From Paracoccus sp. (in: a-proteobacteria) (GTDB taxonomy: Bacteria > Pseudomonadota > Alphaproteobacteria > Rhodobacterales > Rhodobacteraceae), in NCBI RefSeq assembly GCF_030604785.1, contig NZ_JAUVVF010000016.1, forward strand, positions 1-59,328: a DNA stretch of 59,328 nucleotides, given 5' to 3'. Position 1 is the stretch's first letter. The number at the start of each line of letters is the position of its first letter. Under the pieces are notes generated by a model. That model had not been told where the DNA came from, ran no database searches, and saw nothing but the letters and a program-made list of their open reading frames with translations. Position numbers and translations under genes: made by a program. Of this stretch, positions 1 through 8,289 are shown piece by piece.

Positions 1-123
1 CAGCTACGAGGACATCGTCGAAGTCTGCTGCACGGCGTGGAACACCCTGATGGCAATGCCACAACGACTCGCGTCAATCACACGCCGCGAGTGGGCGCAG
101 GTCAGTGGGTAATGCCGTTGGTA
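1..123 (+). mobile_element. Right end of an IS630-family insertion sequence, cut by the window edge
   Basis: The 3' end of an IS630-type transposase lies here and its stop codon is about ten bases from a TA dinucleotide at 122-123. IS630-family elements insert at TA and end close to the transposase stop, so 122-123 is the likely outer boundary (inference). The left end and the other terminal inverted repeat lie outside the window, so the element cannot be shown to be complete. Confidence 0.6.
2..112 (+). CDS. IS630-family transposase, C-terminal fragment
   Basis: Reading the plus strand from base 2 gives 36 residues, beginning SYEDIVEVCCTAWNTL and ending RREWAQVSG, with a TAA stop at 110-112. 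This is the characteristic C-terminal signature of one IS630 transposase group, in which an 'IV..CC.AWN' helix is followed by an 'S...R.WA' tail. The fragment lies opposite the 3' end of a chemoreceptor frame. The catalytic DDE residues would lie upstream of the window, so activity cannot be judged. The call rests on recalled family signature alone; a profile search would settle it. Confidence 0.7.
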   Translation, partial: SYEDIVEVCCTAWNTLMAMPQRLASITRREWAQVSG

Positions 124-1776
124 TGAGGTGGAGTCGCCCAAGCGAAACTTCATGAGGATTTCATCCATCCGGGCCGCGTCGTGGTCCAGATCGCCAGTGA
201 TCAACGTGGCGCTTTGGGCCATGGCGGCGTTCTGCTGCGTGACCTCGTTCAGCCGATCGACGCTTGAGGCGATCTGCGCCAGACCGGCGGCCTGTTCCTC
301 GGCCGCTTCCGCGATGTTCACCACGATCTCGCGGATGCTCGCGATGCCCTGAGCCATCTTCCCGATGGCCAGCCCCGTCTGATCCACAAGTGAGACGCTT
401 TCGCCGACATTGCTGGTGCTTTCGCCGATCAGTCGCTTGATTTCTTGCGCGGCTTCGGCCGATCTCTGGGCCAGGTCGCGCACCTCGAGCGCGACCACGG
501 CAAAGCCGCGTCCGCTTTCACCGGCGCGCGCGGCCTCGATGCCCGCATTCAGCGCTAGAAGGTTCGTCTGAAAGGCGATCTCGTCGATGGCGCCGATGAT
601 CCGCTCGATCTTGCCCGACGACGATTCGAGGCTCTTCATGGCCAGGATCGTCTGCTGCATCACATGCGAGACATTGTCGGCATTCTCGGTCACGAGACCG
701 ACGAGCTTTCGCGCCTCGCGCGTGCTTTCCGTTGTCTGCTGAACGGTCGAGGCGATCTGGGTCAGTGCTGCTGCGCTCTGGTCGACGGATCGGGCCTGCT
801 GCTCGGTTCTGCCCGTCAGACTGTCCGAGGACTGGCGCAGTTCCTGCGAGCGGCCGCGCACATTGCGGGATCTGTCGCGGATCTGCTGCATCGTCGATTG
901 CAGGCGATCCAGCGCACCGTTGAAATCGGAGGACAGCTTGTCGAACAGCGGAGACATCCGCAGAACCGGCGCCCTCTGTTCCAGATCGCCATCGGCCAGA
1001 GCGTTGATCGCCCGGCCGATCGTGTCGAGAAACGCCGTCTTGTCGGTGATGTCGCTGCAGAACTTGGTGATCTTGACCAGGTCGCCGCCTTCATCCCGGA
1101 TCGGTGTATAGGCCCCCTCGATCCAGACCTCGCGCCCCGACTTGTTCAGCCGCCGGAATTCCGACTGGATCGCCTCGCCGGTTCGCAGCCGGTCCCAATG
1201 GTCCTTGTAGGCCTGGGTCTGGGCTTCGAGAGGGTCCATGAAGATCGCGTGGTGCCGGCCGACGATCTCGGGGAGGGTGTAGCCCATGACCTTGAGAAAC
1301 GTGTCGTTCGCGTCAAGGATGGTGCCGTCCAGCGCGAAGTCGATCTTGCCCTGGCGCAGGCCGATCGCCTGCATCTGCTCGGTCATCTCGTGGTTCTTCA
1401 GCCGCGCATCGGCATCCGACCACTCGACCACATAGCCCCTGATCCCCCAGAGGGACCGGACGGGCGCGACATGAAGGTCGAAGGCCCTGGCGCCCACCCG
1501 GATCGTCGCGCGGTGCCGGTCTCGGAGCGCCGCAAGCATCCTTCGCTGATGCGCCGGGTTCTTGTGGAAGATGTCGATCCTGCTGCCGACCAGCTTGTCG
1601 AGCCTGAATTGCGGCATCTCGTTTCGCAGATCCGCCTCTGCCGCGCGCAGGAAGGCGCGGAGCGAGGGGTTCACATGGGTGATCCGCAACCGTCTGTTTG
1701 CCAGCATGACATTGGCCTGCAAGGCATCGACGGCACGGCTGACGAGCCCGCGACCGGGCATCAGAAGCGACAACAT
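4..1776 (-). CDS. Cytoplasmic PAS-domain methyl-accepting chemotaxis protein with an IS-derived tail
   Basis: A 590-residue soluble chemoreceptor with no hydrophobic membrane segment. A PAS-like N-terminal region (about 20-120) is followed by a clear second PAS (about 135-250, with ILDANDTFLKVMGYT) and a PAC segment (FCSDIT). A short linker leads to the signalling domain with the hairpin tip [21 protein letters not shown]. It probably reports a cytosolic redox or metabolic cue to CheA/CheW through the che operon next door. I chose ATG at 1776, preceded by GGAG, over an in-frame GTG at 1791 with no ribosome site. The last 39 residues (Arg/His/Cys-rich, unlike an MCP end) are encoded antisense to the IS630 transposase. 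The natural C-terminus, including any CheR-binding pentapeptide, seems to have been lost by insertion. Confidence 0.85.
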   Translation of the reverse strand: MLSLLMPGRGLVSRAVDALQANVMLANRRLRITHVNPSLRAFLRAAEADLRNEMPQFRLDKLVGSRIDIFHKNPAHQRRMLAALRDRHRATIRVGARAFDLHVAPVRSLWGIRGYVVEWSDADARLKNHEMTEQMQAIGLRQGKIDFALDGTILDANDTFLKVMGYTLPEIVGRHHAIFMDPLEAQTQAYKDHWDRLRTGEAIQSEFRRLNKSGREVWIEGAYTPIRDEGGDLVKITKFCSDITDKTAFLDTIGRAINALADGDLEQRAPVLRMSPLFDKLSSDFNGALDRLQSTMQQIRDRSRNVRGRSQELRQSSDSLTGRTEQQARSVDQSAAALTQIASTVQQTTESTREARKLVGLVTENADNVSHVMQQTILAMKSLESSSGKIERIIGAIDEIAFQTNLLALNAGIEAARAGESGRGFAVVALEVRDLAQRSAEAAQEIKRLIGESTSNVGESVSLVDQTGLAIGKMAQGIASIREIVVNIAEAAEEQAAGLAQIASSVDRLNEVTQQNAAMAQSATLITGDLDHDAARMDEILMKFRLGDSTSYQRHYPLTCAHSRRVIDASRCGIAIRVFHAVQQTSTMSS

Positions 1777-1870
1777 CCTACCATTCTCCACAACCGAGGA
1801 CCATGACCTCGGCGCAGAGCCTAGCCGCTGCGGGTAAAGACGGATTTAATGGGGCCTTGAAATCCGGGCG

Positions 1871-3097
1871 TCACGGGCGAGCTGTGCCGTCGTGGCGAGC
1901 CCGCACGGCAAGGCGGTAGCCGATCAGGCCCGCCAGTGGCCCCGGAACAAGCAGCCAGACTGCGCCCGGGCCCATGCTTTCGAACAGGGCCGTCACCAGC
2001 GAGATCGAGATCATCGTGATCGCGAATCCCGCTGCGTTCTGGATGGCGAGGGCGCCGCCGACCATGTCCCGCGGGCATGCCTGCGCCGAAAGAGCCGAGA
2101 ATTGCGGCGAATCGGCGATGACCGAGGCGCCCCAGACCAGAAGCAGTGCCAGCAGCCAGCCCGACGACAAGCCCTGCCAGCCGAAAGCGAAAACCAGCGC
2201 GCAGCCGCCCGAGACCGCAAGCGCGCCAAGCGCGACGGCGCTGCTGCCCAGCCGCCGCGACAGCGCGCCTCCGGCAAGGCATCCCAGGGCGCCCGCGGCA
2301 ATGATTGCGAAGGACAGGCCCGGCACGCCGAGCCGGGGAAACGCCGCGGCCAGTCCCGAGGCCGTGACCAGCAGCGGCACGATGGTCCAGAAGGCGTAAA
2401 GCTCCCACATATGGCCAAAATACCCCAAGGCCGAGGCGCGGAAGCGCGGTATCGCAAAGGCCGACAGCACCGATGCCCTCCCCGGGCCGGACCGGGCCGG
2501 CGGCAGATGCGGCCCGGTGCCCAGCCGGTGGATCAGCACCGCCCCTGCCACAGCCAGAACCGAGGCGCCCGTCACGATCCATTGCCAAGGCAGCGACTGG
2601 CCGCTCAGCCGCAGGAAATGCGGCAACGCCGTCCCCAGCGTCAGCATCGCCACCAGCAGCGCAAGGGCCTGGCCGGTGCGGGCGGGCTCCCAACTGACGA
2701 TCAGCTTCATGCCGATCGGGTAGATTCCGGCCAGGCTGAGCCCGACCAGAAAGCGAAAGAAGGCCGCGCTTGTGATATCCTTTGCGATCCAGGCGAAGGC
2801 CGCATTGAACAGCGCCCCCGCCAGGGCCGAGGCGACGAAGATCGTGCTGGCCCGAAAGCGGTCGGCCAGCCCCAGAAGAGACAGGGCCAGCGTGCCGAGG
2901 ATGAACCCCGCCTGCACCGCGCTGGTCAGAATGCCGATATCGGCCGCGTCGGCGCCCCATGCCTGCATCAGGCCGTCCGCCGCGCTGTTCGCGCTGAACC
3001 AGAGGGACGTGCCGAAGAGCTGCGCGACCGCGACCACGGCGACCGGACGGCGCCACCCTGCGGAGGGGCGGGCCGGTGCGGCGGGCTCAGCCGGCAT
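1871..3097 (-). CDS. Major facilitator superfamily transporter
   Basis: A 408-residue protein with about twelve hydrophobic segments, typical of MFS permeases. The conserved loop after TM2 is recognisable as LGLADRFRAS, and a second-half loop reads GGALSRRLGSS. The N-terminal stretch GTSLWFSANSAADGL is typical of putative efflux or nitrite/cyanate-like MFS proteins, but the substrate cannot be deduced. The gene lies about 110 bases downstream of the chemotaxis operon in the same direction and ends 94 bases before the receptor start, so it may be its own unit. No partner or regulator is next to it. Confidence 0.8.
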   Translation of the reverse strand: MPAEPAAPARPSAGWRRPVAVVAVAQLFGTSLWFSANSAADGLMQAWGADAADIGILTSAVQAGFILGTLALSLLGLADRFRASTIFVASALAGALFNAAFAWIAKDITSAAFFRFLVGLSLAGIYPIGMKLIVSWEPARTGQALALLVAMLTLGTALPHFLRLSGQSLPWQWIVTGASVLAVAGAVLIHRLGTGPHLPPARSGPGRASVLSAFAIPRFRASALGYFGHMWELYAFWTIVPLLVTASGLAAAFPRLGVPGLSFAIIAAGALGCLAGGALSRRLGSSAVALGALAVSGGCALVFAFGWQGLSSGWLLALLLVWGASVIADSPQFSALSAQACPRDMVGGALAIQNAAGFAITMISISLVTALFESMGPGAVWLLVPGPLAGLIGYRLAVRARHDGTARP

Positions 3098-3204
3098 GCG
3101 GGACGCTCATTGGTTCGGCTGTCACGACATCTCCGACGCTGCTGCGATCAGTGCAGATGAGCAGATGCGCGCGCAAAGCGAAAGAGTGTCCGACCTCTGC
3201 CGCG

Positions 3205-3582
3205 TCACGACAGGCGCAGCAGCCGGTCCCGCAGGGCCGCGACCGGAGTGCAGGCCGCGATCTCGTCGCCCCCGAGCGCGTCCGACAGCGACCCGGCCTT
3301 CAGGACCAGCGCAAGCGCGCGCGCAAGACCCTCCATCTCCTGCCGGATCCTGTCGGCCTGCTGCAGCGCGGCCATGTCCTGTCCCCGCACGGGCGCGCGC
3401 CCCTTCGCCGCACAGGGGGCTGACAGCAAGACGGCGCCAAGGGCCGCATCCAGGTCGGTCAGCGCGGCGGCCTGCCGGTTCAACTCGGCCTCGCAGGCGG
3501 CGAGAAGGTCGCGCGCCGATATGTTGCGCGGCAGATCGGCGTTCCCGGGACAGGGGCTCTCCGGCTCATCGGCAAAGATCAT
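3205..3582 (-). CDS. Small chemotaxis-operon protein, candidate CheT
   Basis: A 125-residue soluble protein, largely helical in composition, with no domain I recognise. It begins inside the cheY2 stop codon (ATGA overlap at 3579-3582), so it is translationally coupled to the che operon and is its last gene. A central Cys-containing stretch and an Ala/Leu/Asp-rich heptad-like pattern suggest a helical bundle. In Sinorhizobium meliloti the che operon ends with cheT, a small CheR-interacting protein. Position and size fit, but I cannot show homology from sequence alone, so the CheT idea is inference. The start is fixed by the overlap. Confidence 0.7.
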   Translation of the reverse strand: MIFADEPESPCPGNADLPRNISARDLLAACEAELNRQAAALTDLDAALGAVLLSAPCAAKGRAPVRGQDMAALQQADRIRQEMEGLARALALVLKAGSLSDALGGDEIAACTPVAALRDRLLRLS

Positions 3583-3965
3583 AGCGTGCCCACCACCTTT
3601 TCGATGCAGACCTTCAGGCTGACCGTGGTGAACGGCTTGCTGATGAAGTTGTTCATGCCCAGGGAATGCCCTCTGGTGATGATTTCGGACGTGGCGCGGC
3701 CGGTCATCAGGATGAAGCCGATCCGCTGCGTTGAGCGGTTCATCCGCAGGTTCTCCAGCAGGGTCAGCCCGTCCATGCCGGGCATGTTGTAGTCGGACAG
3801 AACCAGATGGACCGGGTTGCCGGCCAGCCGGCGCAGGGCCGCCTCGCCGGATTTCTCGTATTGCACGTTGCGGATGCCGATCTCGTCTAGCGCCTGTTCC
3901 ACAAGGGCCCGGCTGACCGTCATGTCATCGACAACCATCATCGTCAGCGAGTATTTCAGGGACAT
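3579..3965 (-). CDS. cheY: Chemotaxis response regulator CheY (second copy)
   Basis: A 128-residue single-domain receiver. The acidic pair is VDD near residues 12-14, the phosphoacceptor Asp sits in LVLSDYNMPGMDG, the conserved Thr in ILMTGRA and the Lys in SKPF. It would take phosphate from CheA-P and either bind the flagellar switch or act as a phosphate sink, the usual division of labour between CheY1 and CheY2 in alphaproteobacteria. Which copy plays which role cannot be told here. The frame extends upstream, but ATG at 3965 has a GAAAGG ribosome site and begins MSLKYS as expected. It overlaps the end of cheR by ten bases. Confidence 0.93.
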   Translation of the reverse strand: MSLKYSLTMMVVDDMTVSRALVEQALDEIGIRNVQYEKSGEAALRRLAGNPVHLVLSDYNMPGMDGLTLLENLRMNRSTQRIGFILMTGRATSEIITRGHSLGMNNFISKPFTTVSLKVCIEKVVGTL

Positions 3966-4927
3966 ATCGGGGCCTTTCTTGCGGCGTTCTTCAAGGTGGG
4001 GAGCAGGGCTGGGTCGGACTGGGGCACGGCCGTCCTGCGGTATTGCGTGACTCCTGCGGGCGAGAAGAGAGGGTCGAGCCGCGGGTCCATCCGTTCGGAA
4101 TGACCGAGGAACAGCGTCCCGCCCTCGGGTAGCCTGGTTGCAAAGCGTGTCCACAGGGTGAGGCGCGTCTCGACGTCGAAATAGATGACCACGTTGCGGC
4201 AGAAGACGATGTCGAACTGGCCGTGGAAGGGCCAGGGTTCCAGCAGGTTCAGGACCTCGAACCGGATCAGCGACCGCACCGGCGCCGCCATCGAGACGAG
4301 GTTCCGGGCAGGCCCCTCCTGCAGGACGCGCAGAAGCGATTCCGGCGTTCGCTCACCCAGCAGTTCGCGGTCGTAGATGCCGGCGCGGGCCGTCTCGATC
4401 ACGACCGGGTCGATATCGGTCGCCAGGATGCGCAGATCCAGCTGCGCGATCTCGGGCGCAAGCGACAGCAGGGTCGCCGCGATGCTGTAGGCCTCTTGCC
4501 CGGTCGAGCAGCCCGCCGACCACAGGCGCACCCGTCCGCCGCTCCGCGCCCGCGCGATCAGGTCCGGCGCCAGGGCGGCGAGCGCGTCGAAATGATGCGG
4601 CTCGCGGAAGAAGCTGGTCACGTTCGTCGTGACGGCCGAGATCAGGGCGCGGCGCTCGGCCTGCCCGCCCCGCCCTTCGAGAAGGGTGACGTAATCCGAA
4701 AAGCTGGCAAGGCCGTGATGGCGCAGCCGCCGCGACAGCCGCGAGACGAGCATGCTCTTCTTGGCCTGCGTGATCAGGATCCCGGTCTCCCGGTGGATCA
4801 GCGCCGCGACGGTGCCGAAATCGGCATCCGTGAACGCGGCCTCGATGGCGCCGGGCCGGTCGAGGCCCCTGCCATCGCCGGTCGCGGGCGCGCCGAGGGG
4901 ACGGCCCGCTTCAGGAAGGGTCGTCAT
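3956..4927 (-). CDS. cheR: Chemoreceptor glutamate methyltransferase CheR
   Basis: A 323-residue S-adenosylmethionine-dependent methyltransferase that methylates glutamates of chemoreceptors for adaptation. It has an N-terminal helical CheR domain (about 30-95, including SRLSRRLRHHGL) and then a Rossmann-like catalytic domain. That domain carries WSAGCSTGQEAYSIA (SAM binding), ILATDIDP and FCRNVVIYF, all standard CheR motifs. It starts inside the cheW stop codon (ATGA at 4924-4927) and ends inside the cheY2 start region, so the operon is tightly coupled. About 25 low-complexity residues precede the CheR domain. Confidence 0.95.
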   Translation of the reverse strand: MTTLPEAGRPLGAPATGDGRGLDRPGAIEAAFTDADFGTVAALIHRETGILITQAKKSMLVSRLSRRLRHHGLASFSDYVTLLEGRGGQAERRALISAVTTNVTSFFREPHHFDALAALAPDLIARARSGGRVRLWSAGCSTGQEAYSIAATLLSLAPEIAQLDLRILATDIDPVVIETARAGIYDRELLGERTPESLLRVLQEGPARNLVSMAAPVRSLIRFEVLNLLEPWPFHGQFDIVFCRNVVIYFDVETRLTLWTRFATRLPEGGTLFLGHSERMDPRLDPLFSPAGVTQYRRTAVPQSDPALLPTLKNAARKAPICP

Positions 4928-5400
4928 CAGGCGGCCTCGCTGTCCTTGCCGGGAAGGACCGTCCCCAGATCGAGGCGACGAAGCATCCTGCCATCCTCGA
5001 GCGTGATCACGTTCGTGATGAAGCCGCTCGTGCCGTCCGAGGCCACATCGGGCACCGGCTTCATCGCGGCCTCGTCGATGCGCATGATTTCGGACACGAC
5101 ATCGGCCAGAAGCCCCACCGTCTGGCTGCCGAGCGCGACGATGATCACCACATGGCGCGGCGTGGGATCCGTCCTGCCAAGGCCCAGCCGTGCCGCCAGA
5201 TCGACGACCGCGACCACCGCGCCGCGCAGGTTGATCACGCCGGTGACGTGCCGGGGGGCGTAGGGCAGCACCGTGGCAGGCGTCCAGCCGCGGATTTCGC
5301 GCACCACGTCGATCTCGATGCAGTAATCCTGCTCGCCGATCCGGAAGCAGACGAAATCGCTCTGATTGGCCGTGTTCTGAAGGATCATCTGCTGCATCAC
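4927..5400 (-). CDS. cheW: Chemotaxis coupling protein CheW
   Basis: A 157-residue SH3-like coupling protein linking receptors to CheA in the polar or cytoplasmic signalling array. Family landmarks are FRIGEQDYCIEIDVVREI at the N-terminus, VTGVINLRGAVVAVVDLAARLGL in the middle and VGLLADVVSEIMRI. It lies directly after cheA with no gap and overlaps cheR by four bases. Length is normal for the family. Confidence 0.95.
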   Translation of the reverse strand: MMQQMILQNTANQSDFVCFRIGEQDYCIEIDVVREIRGWTPATVLPYAPRHVTGVINLRGAVVAVVDLAARLGLGRTDPTPRHVVIIVALGSQTVGLLADVVSEIMRIDEAAMKPVPDVASDGTSGFITNVITLEDGRMLRRLDLGTVLPGKDSEAA

Positions 5401-7467
5401 TTATCCATTGGCTGCGAGTGACAGGGAGGGGGCTTCTTTTGCGGCGCGTTCGACCAGCTCCTCGGGGTCGACGATCAGCGCGATGCGCCCGTCGCCGAGG
5501 ATCGTCGCCGCCGAGATCCCGGGAACCGCGCCGTAATTGTCCTCGAGGCTCTTGATGACGACCTGGCGCTGGTCGAAGATGCGATCGGCCGCAAGCGCCG
5601 CGCGCCGCCCGCTGTCGCATTCGACCAGGATCAGCACGCCGCGTTCGTCATCCTGCCCCGCCTCGAAGCCGAAGCATTCGGCGAGATCGATGATCGGGAT
5701 CATCTCGCCGCGATTCGCGATCACCCGGCCACTCCGGCCCAGCCGGTGGATCTGGAGGTTGCCGAGGCCGAGCGTCTCGATGATGGACGAGATCGGCAGG
5801 ACCATCGTCTCGCGCCCCACGCCGATCAGCATCCCCTCCAGCACTGCCAGCGTCAGCGGCAGCGCGATGGTGAAGCTGGTGCCGAGGCCCGGGCTGGACT
5901 GGATCGAGACACGGCCGCCCAGGGACTGGATCTCGCGCCTCACCACATCAAGCCCGACGCCGCGGCCTGACAGGGCCGAGACCTCCTCCTTGGAGGAAAA
6001 GCCGGGCATGAACAGCAGGTTGTCGATCTCGGCGGGCGAAAGCTGCGCGCCGGGGGCGATCAGGCCGCGTTCCTCGGCAATCTCGCGGACGCGGCTGCGG
6101 TTGATCCCGGCCCCGTCATCCACGACCTCGATGATGACCCGCCCTGAACGGTGCGCCGCCGACAGCGTGATCACGCCCTCGGCTGGCTTGCCCGCAGCCA
6201 GCCTGTTCCCGGTGGCCTCGATCCCGTGATCGACCGAGTTGCGGATCATGTGGGTCAGGGGATCGACCAGGCGTTCGATGACCGTCTTGTCGACCTCGGT
6301 CATCTCGCCGGCCGTCACCAGCCTGACCTGCTTGCCGGTGGCGTCGGCAGCCTCGCGCGTGATCCGCTCCATCCGCTGAAAGACGGATTTCAGCGGTTGG
6401 GCGCGGATCGACATGACGCTTTCCTGGATGTTCGCGGCAAGCTGCTTGATCCCCTCGAGGCTGCCCGTGATGTCGCTGTCGTCGCGCAGCCCCGCCGACG
6501 AGATCGCCTGCGACAGCATCGCCTCCATGATCACCAGCTCTCCGATCTGGTTGATCAGCCGGTCCACCCGGTCGAGGTTCACGCGGATCGTGGCCGGCGC
6601 GGCATGGGGCGCGGCCTCTGCGCTGGGGCGGGCGGTGCGCGGCTCGGGCTTGGGCGCCGGGACCAGCGTTAGTTGCGGCACCGGCGGTGTGCTTTCGGGG
6701 GCCTCATCAGCGTGCGCAAGGCGCGTGATCGTGACATCGGCCAGATCCCCCACGAAATCGAAGATCGCGGCGATCTGGTCCTCTGCCTCGGGGGTCGTGA
6801 TCCTGGTCCGCCAGCAGAGTCCCGGCCGCGCCAGATCCAGCGCCGCAAGGGGCGCCACGCCAGACAGGTCTGCTGTGACCTCGGCCGCGCCCAGATCGGC
6901 CAGCGCCCGCAGAAGCGACAGGGGCTCGTGCCCCGTTGCATAAAGACCTGCCGTGGGGATCAGGGTGACGGCAAAGCCCGCTCCGTCCGGCTGGGCGTCG
7001 GGCTCGGGCAGGTCGAAGGCCAGAAGATCCAGCTTGACGGGCTGAAAGCCGAAATCGGGCTCGACGGTGTCGCCCGGACCGCCATCGGCCAGCAGGTCAA
7101 GCTCCAGCAGCAGCGCCGCCATCTGCGCGGGATCGTCTTGGCCGTCGCGCGCGGCGGCGACCATATCGGACAGCACGTCAGAGGCGCGCAGCAGCGTGTG
7201 CATCGCGGCGCCGTCCGCCGGCAGGCTGCCGGCACGCATCAGGTCCAGCACGGTCTCGAAGGCGTGGGCGAAGTTGACCAGGCTTGCCAGTCCGAACGCG
7301 CCCGCGCCGCCCTTGATCGAATGGACCGCCCGGAAGACGTCGTGGACCGGGTCCAGATCCTGCCGCCCGGCGGCTTCGGGGATGCGGGCCAGACCCTCGG
7401 CCATGCGGGCCAGAAGATCCTCGCATTCCTCGAAAAAGGCGGGACGCAACGTGTCGATGTCGGCCAT
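5401..7467 (-). CDS. cheA: Chemotaxis histidine kinase CheA
   Basis: A 688-residue sensor kinase that autophosphorylates under receptor control and passes phosphate to CheY and possibly CheB. The N-terminal Hpt domain carries the phosphorylated His49 in AVHSIKGGAGAFG. A spacer follows (about 130-290) containing a second, poorly defined domain, then the P3 dimerisation helices (about 295-400, DRVDRLINQIGELVI). The ATPase domain has the N box HMIRNSVDHGIE, DDGAGI, and GRGVGLDVV as G2. The CheW-like P5 domain is at the C-terminus (GMLIGVGRETMVLPI). It follows cheY with a three-base gap. Confidence 0.96.
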   Translation of the reverse strand: MADIDTLRPAFFEECEDLLARMAEGLARIPEAAGRQDLDPVHDVFRAVHSIKGGAGAFGLASLVNFAHAFETVLDLMRAGSLPADGAAMHTLLRASDVLSDMVAAARDGQDDPAQMAALLLELDLLADGGPGDTVEPDFGFQPVKLDLLAFDLPEPDAQPDGAGFAVTLIPTAGLYATGHEPLSLLRALADLGAAEVTADLSGVAPLAALDLARPGLCWRTRITTPEAEDQIAAIFDFVGDLADVTITRLAHADEAPESTPPVPQLTLVPAPKPEPRTARPSAEAAPHAAPATIRVNLDRVDRLINQIGELVIMEAMLSQAISSAGLRDDSDITGSLEGIKQLAANIQESVMSIRAQPLKSVFQRMERITREAADATGKQVRLVTAGEMTEVDKTVIERLVDPLTHMIRNSVDHGIEATGNRLAAGKPAEGVITLSAAHRSGRVIIEVVDDGAGINRSRVREIAEERGLIAPGAQLSPAEIDNLLFMPGFSSKEEVSALSGRGVGLDVVRREIQSLGGRVSIQSSPGLGTSFTIALPLTLAVLEGMLIGVGRETMVLPISSIIETLGLGNLQIHRLGRSGRVIANRGEMIPIIDLAECFGFEAGQDDERGVLILVECDSGRRAALAADRIFDQRQVVIKSLEDNYGAVPGISAATILGDGRIALIVDPEELVERAAKEAPSLSLAANG

Positions 7468-7469
7468 GA

Positions 7470-7838
7470 TCAGAGCCCCAGAACGCGGTTGATCGTCTCG
7501 ATCAGGCGGATGTCGTCGAAGGGTTTGACGATCCAGCCTGTCGCGCCTGCCCGGCGGGCGCGGTCCTTCATGGCCGCGCCGCTTTCCGTTGTCAGGACGA
7601 GGATCGGGATGCTGGCATGGGTCGTCGTGGCGCGGACCGCCTCGATCACGCCGAACCCGTCCATGCGCGGCATGTTGATGTCGGTGATCACCAGATGCGG
7701 GTCCGCCTTAGCAAGGCTCTCCATGCCCGCGACGCCGTCCTCGGCCAGATGCAGCTCGAACCCGGTGGGTTCCAGCGCCGCCGCGACAAGGCTTCGCATC
7801 GTGGGGCTGTCGTCGATGGCGAGGATGCGGATGGTCAT
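7470..7838 (-). CDS. cheY: Chemotaxis response regulator CheY (first copy)
   Basis: A 122-residue single-domain receiver directly upstream of cheA, the CheY1 position of alphaproteobacterial che operons. The acidic pocket is DD at 9-10, the phosphoacceptor Asp lies in LVITDINMPRMDG, the Thr in VLTTES and the Lys in VKPFDD. Its start ATG at 7838 overlaps the stop of the preceding STAS gene (ATGA), which rules out longer upstream starts in this frame. With a CheS-like protein beside it, this copy is the better candidate for the phosphate sink (inference from S. meliloti). Confidence 0.94.
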   Translation of the reverse strand: MTIRILAIDDSPTMRSLVAAALEPTGFELHLAEDGVAGMESLAKADPHLVITDINMPRMDGFGVIEAVRATTTHASIPILVLTTESGAAMKDRARRAGATGWIVKPFDDIRLIETINRVLGL

Positions 7839-8134
7839 GCCACGCCCCCCTCGCAATCCTGGGCCGCGCCCGCCCACGGGGCGTCGGCGCGCAGCCCGCA
7901 TGCCGTGCAGGCCGCGTCGAACCGGGCCGAGCGTCGCGTGATCGTCAGGTCCTGCCCGTCGGCCGCCCATTGCAGGCCGGCGGACACGATCACCTCCAGC
8001 GCCAGCGCGCCGATGACCTCGACCTGACCTGCATCGATCGCAAGCGGTCGTCCGGTCCTCTGCCCGAGCGCGGCCATCAGCGCGGGCGCGGCCGAGCTGT
8101 CCAGACGTTCGGGCAGGATGAAATGCTCTGTCAT
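7835..8134 (-). CDS. cheS: STAS-domain protein heading the che operon, CheS-like
   Basis: A 99-residue single STAS-type domain, with LPERLDSSAAPAL at the start, a central LAIDAGQVEVIGALALEVI strand-helix (the usual phosphorylatable Ser position is occupied by Gly-Ala) and a C-terminal helix. It is the first gene of the che operon, directly before cheY and cheA. In S. meliloti a protein of this size and position, CheS, binds CheA and speeds removal of phosphate from CheY1. Position, length and fold match; direct homology is inferred. The start ATG at 8134 has an AAGGGG ribosome site eight bases upstream; an upstream in-frame start would add 31 low-complexity residues. Confidence 0.75.
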   Translation of the reverse strand: MTEHFILPERLDSSAAPALMAALGQRTGRPLAIDAGQVEVIGALALEVIVSAGLQWAADGQDLTITRRSARFDAACTACGLRADAPWAGAAQDCEGGVA

Positions 8135-8179
8135 GCACGATCCCCTTGTCGCGGTGTTCGGACCGGCATGTCGGGTCGT

Positions 8180-8289
8180 GCCCGGACAGACTCGCGGCCT
8201 CGCATTTGACCGCACATTGACAGCCACCGGTTAAGGGTTCGTTGCCGCGCCCGGAAAGACGCGAAAAATTCTCGGCATTCTGTCCGGGC
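8180..8289. promoter_or_regulatory. Divergent che promoter region bounded by an 11-bp inverted repeat
   Basis: The 216 bases between the two divergent chemotaxis units hold a perfect inverted repeat, GCCCGGACAGA at 8180-8190 and TCTGTCCGGGC at 8279-8289, about 100 bases apart centre to centre. No standard sigma-70, sigma-28 or sigma-54 promoter is convincing on either strand. The repeat could be two half-operators for a shared flagellar or chemotaxis regulator, or chance in GC-rich DNA. Confidence 0.35.

Noticed and set aside
3966..4154. Upstream extension of cheY2 by 63 residues
   Set aside because: It lies inside cheR in another frame and has no ribosome site; the receiver domain begins right at ATG 3965.
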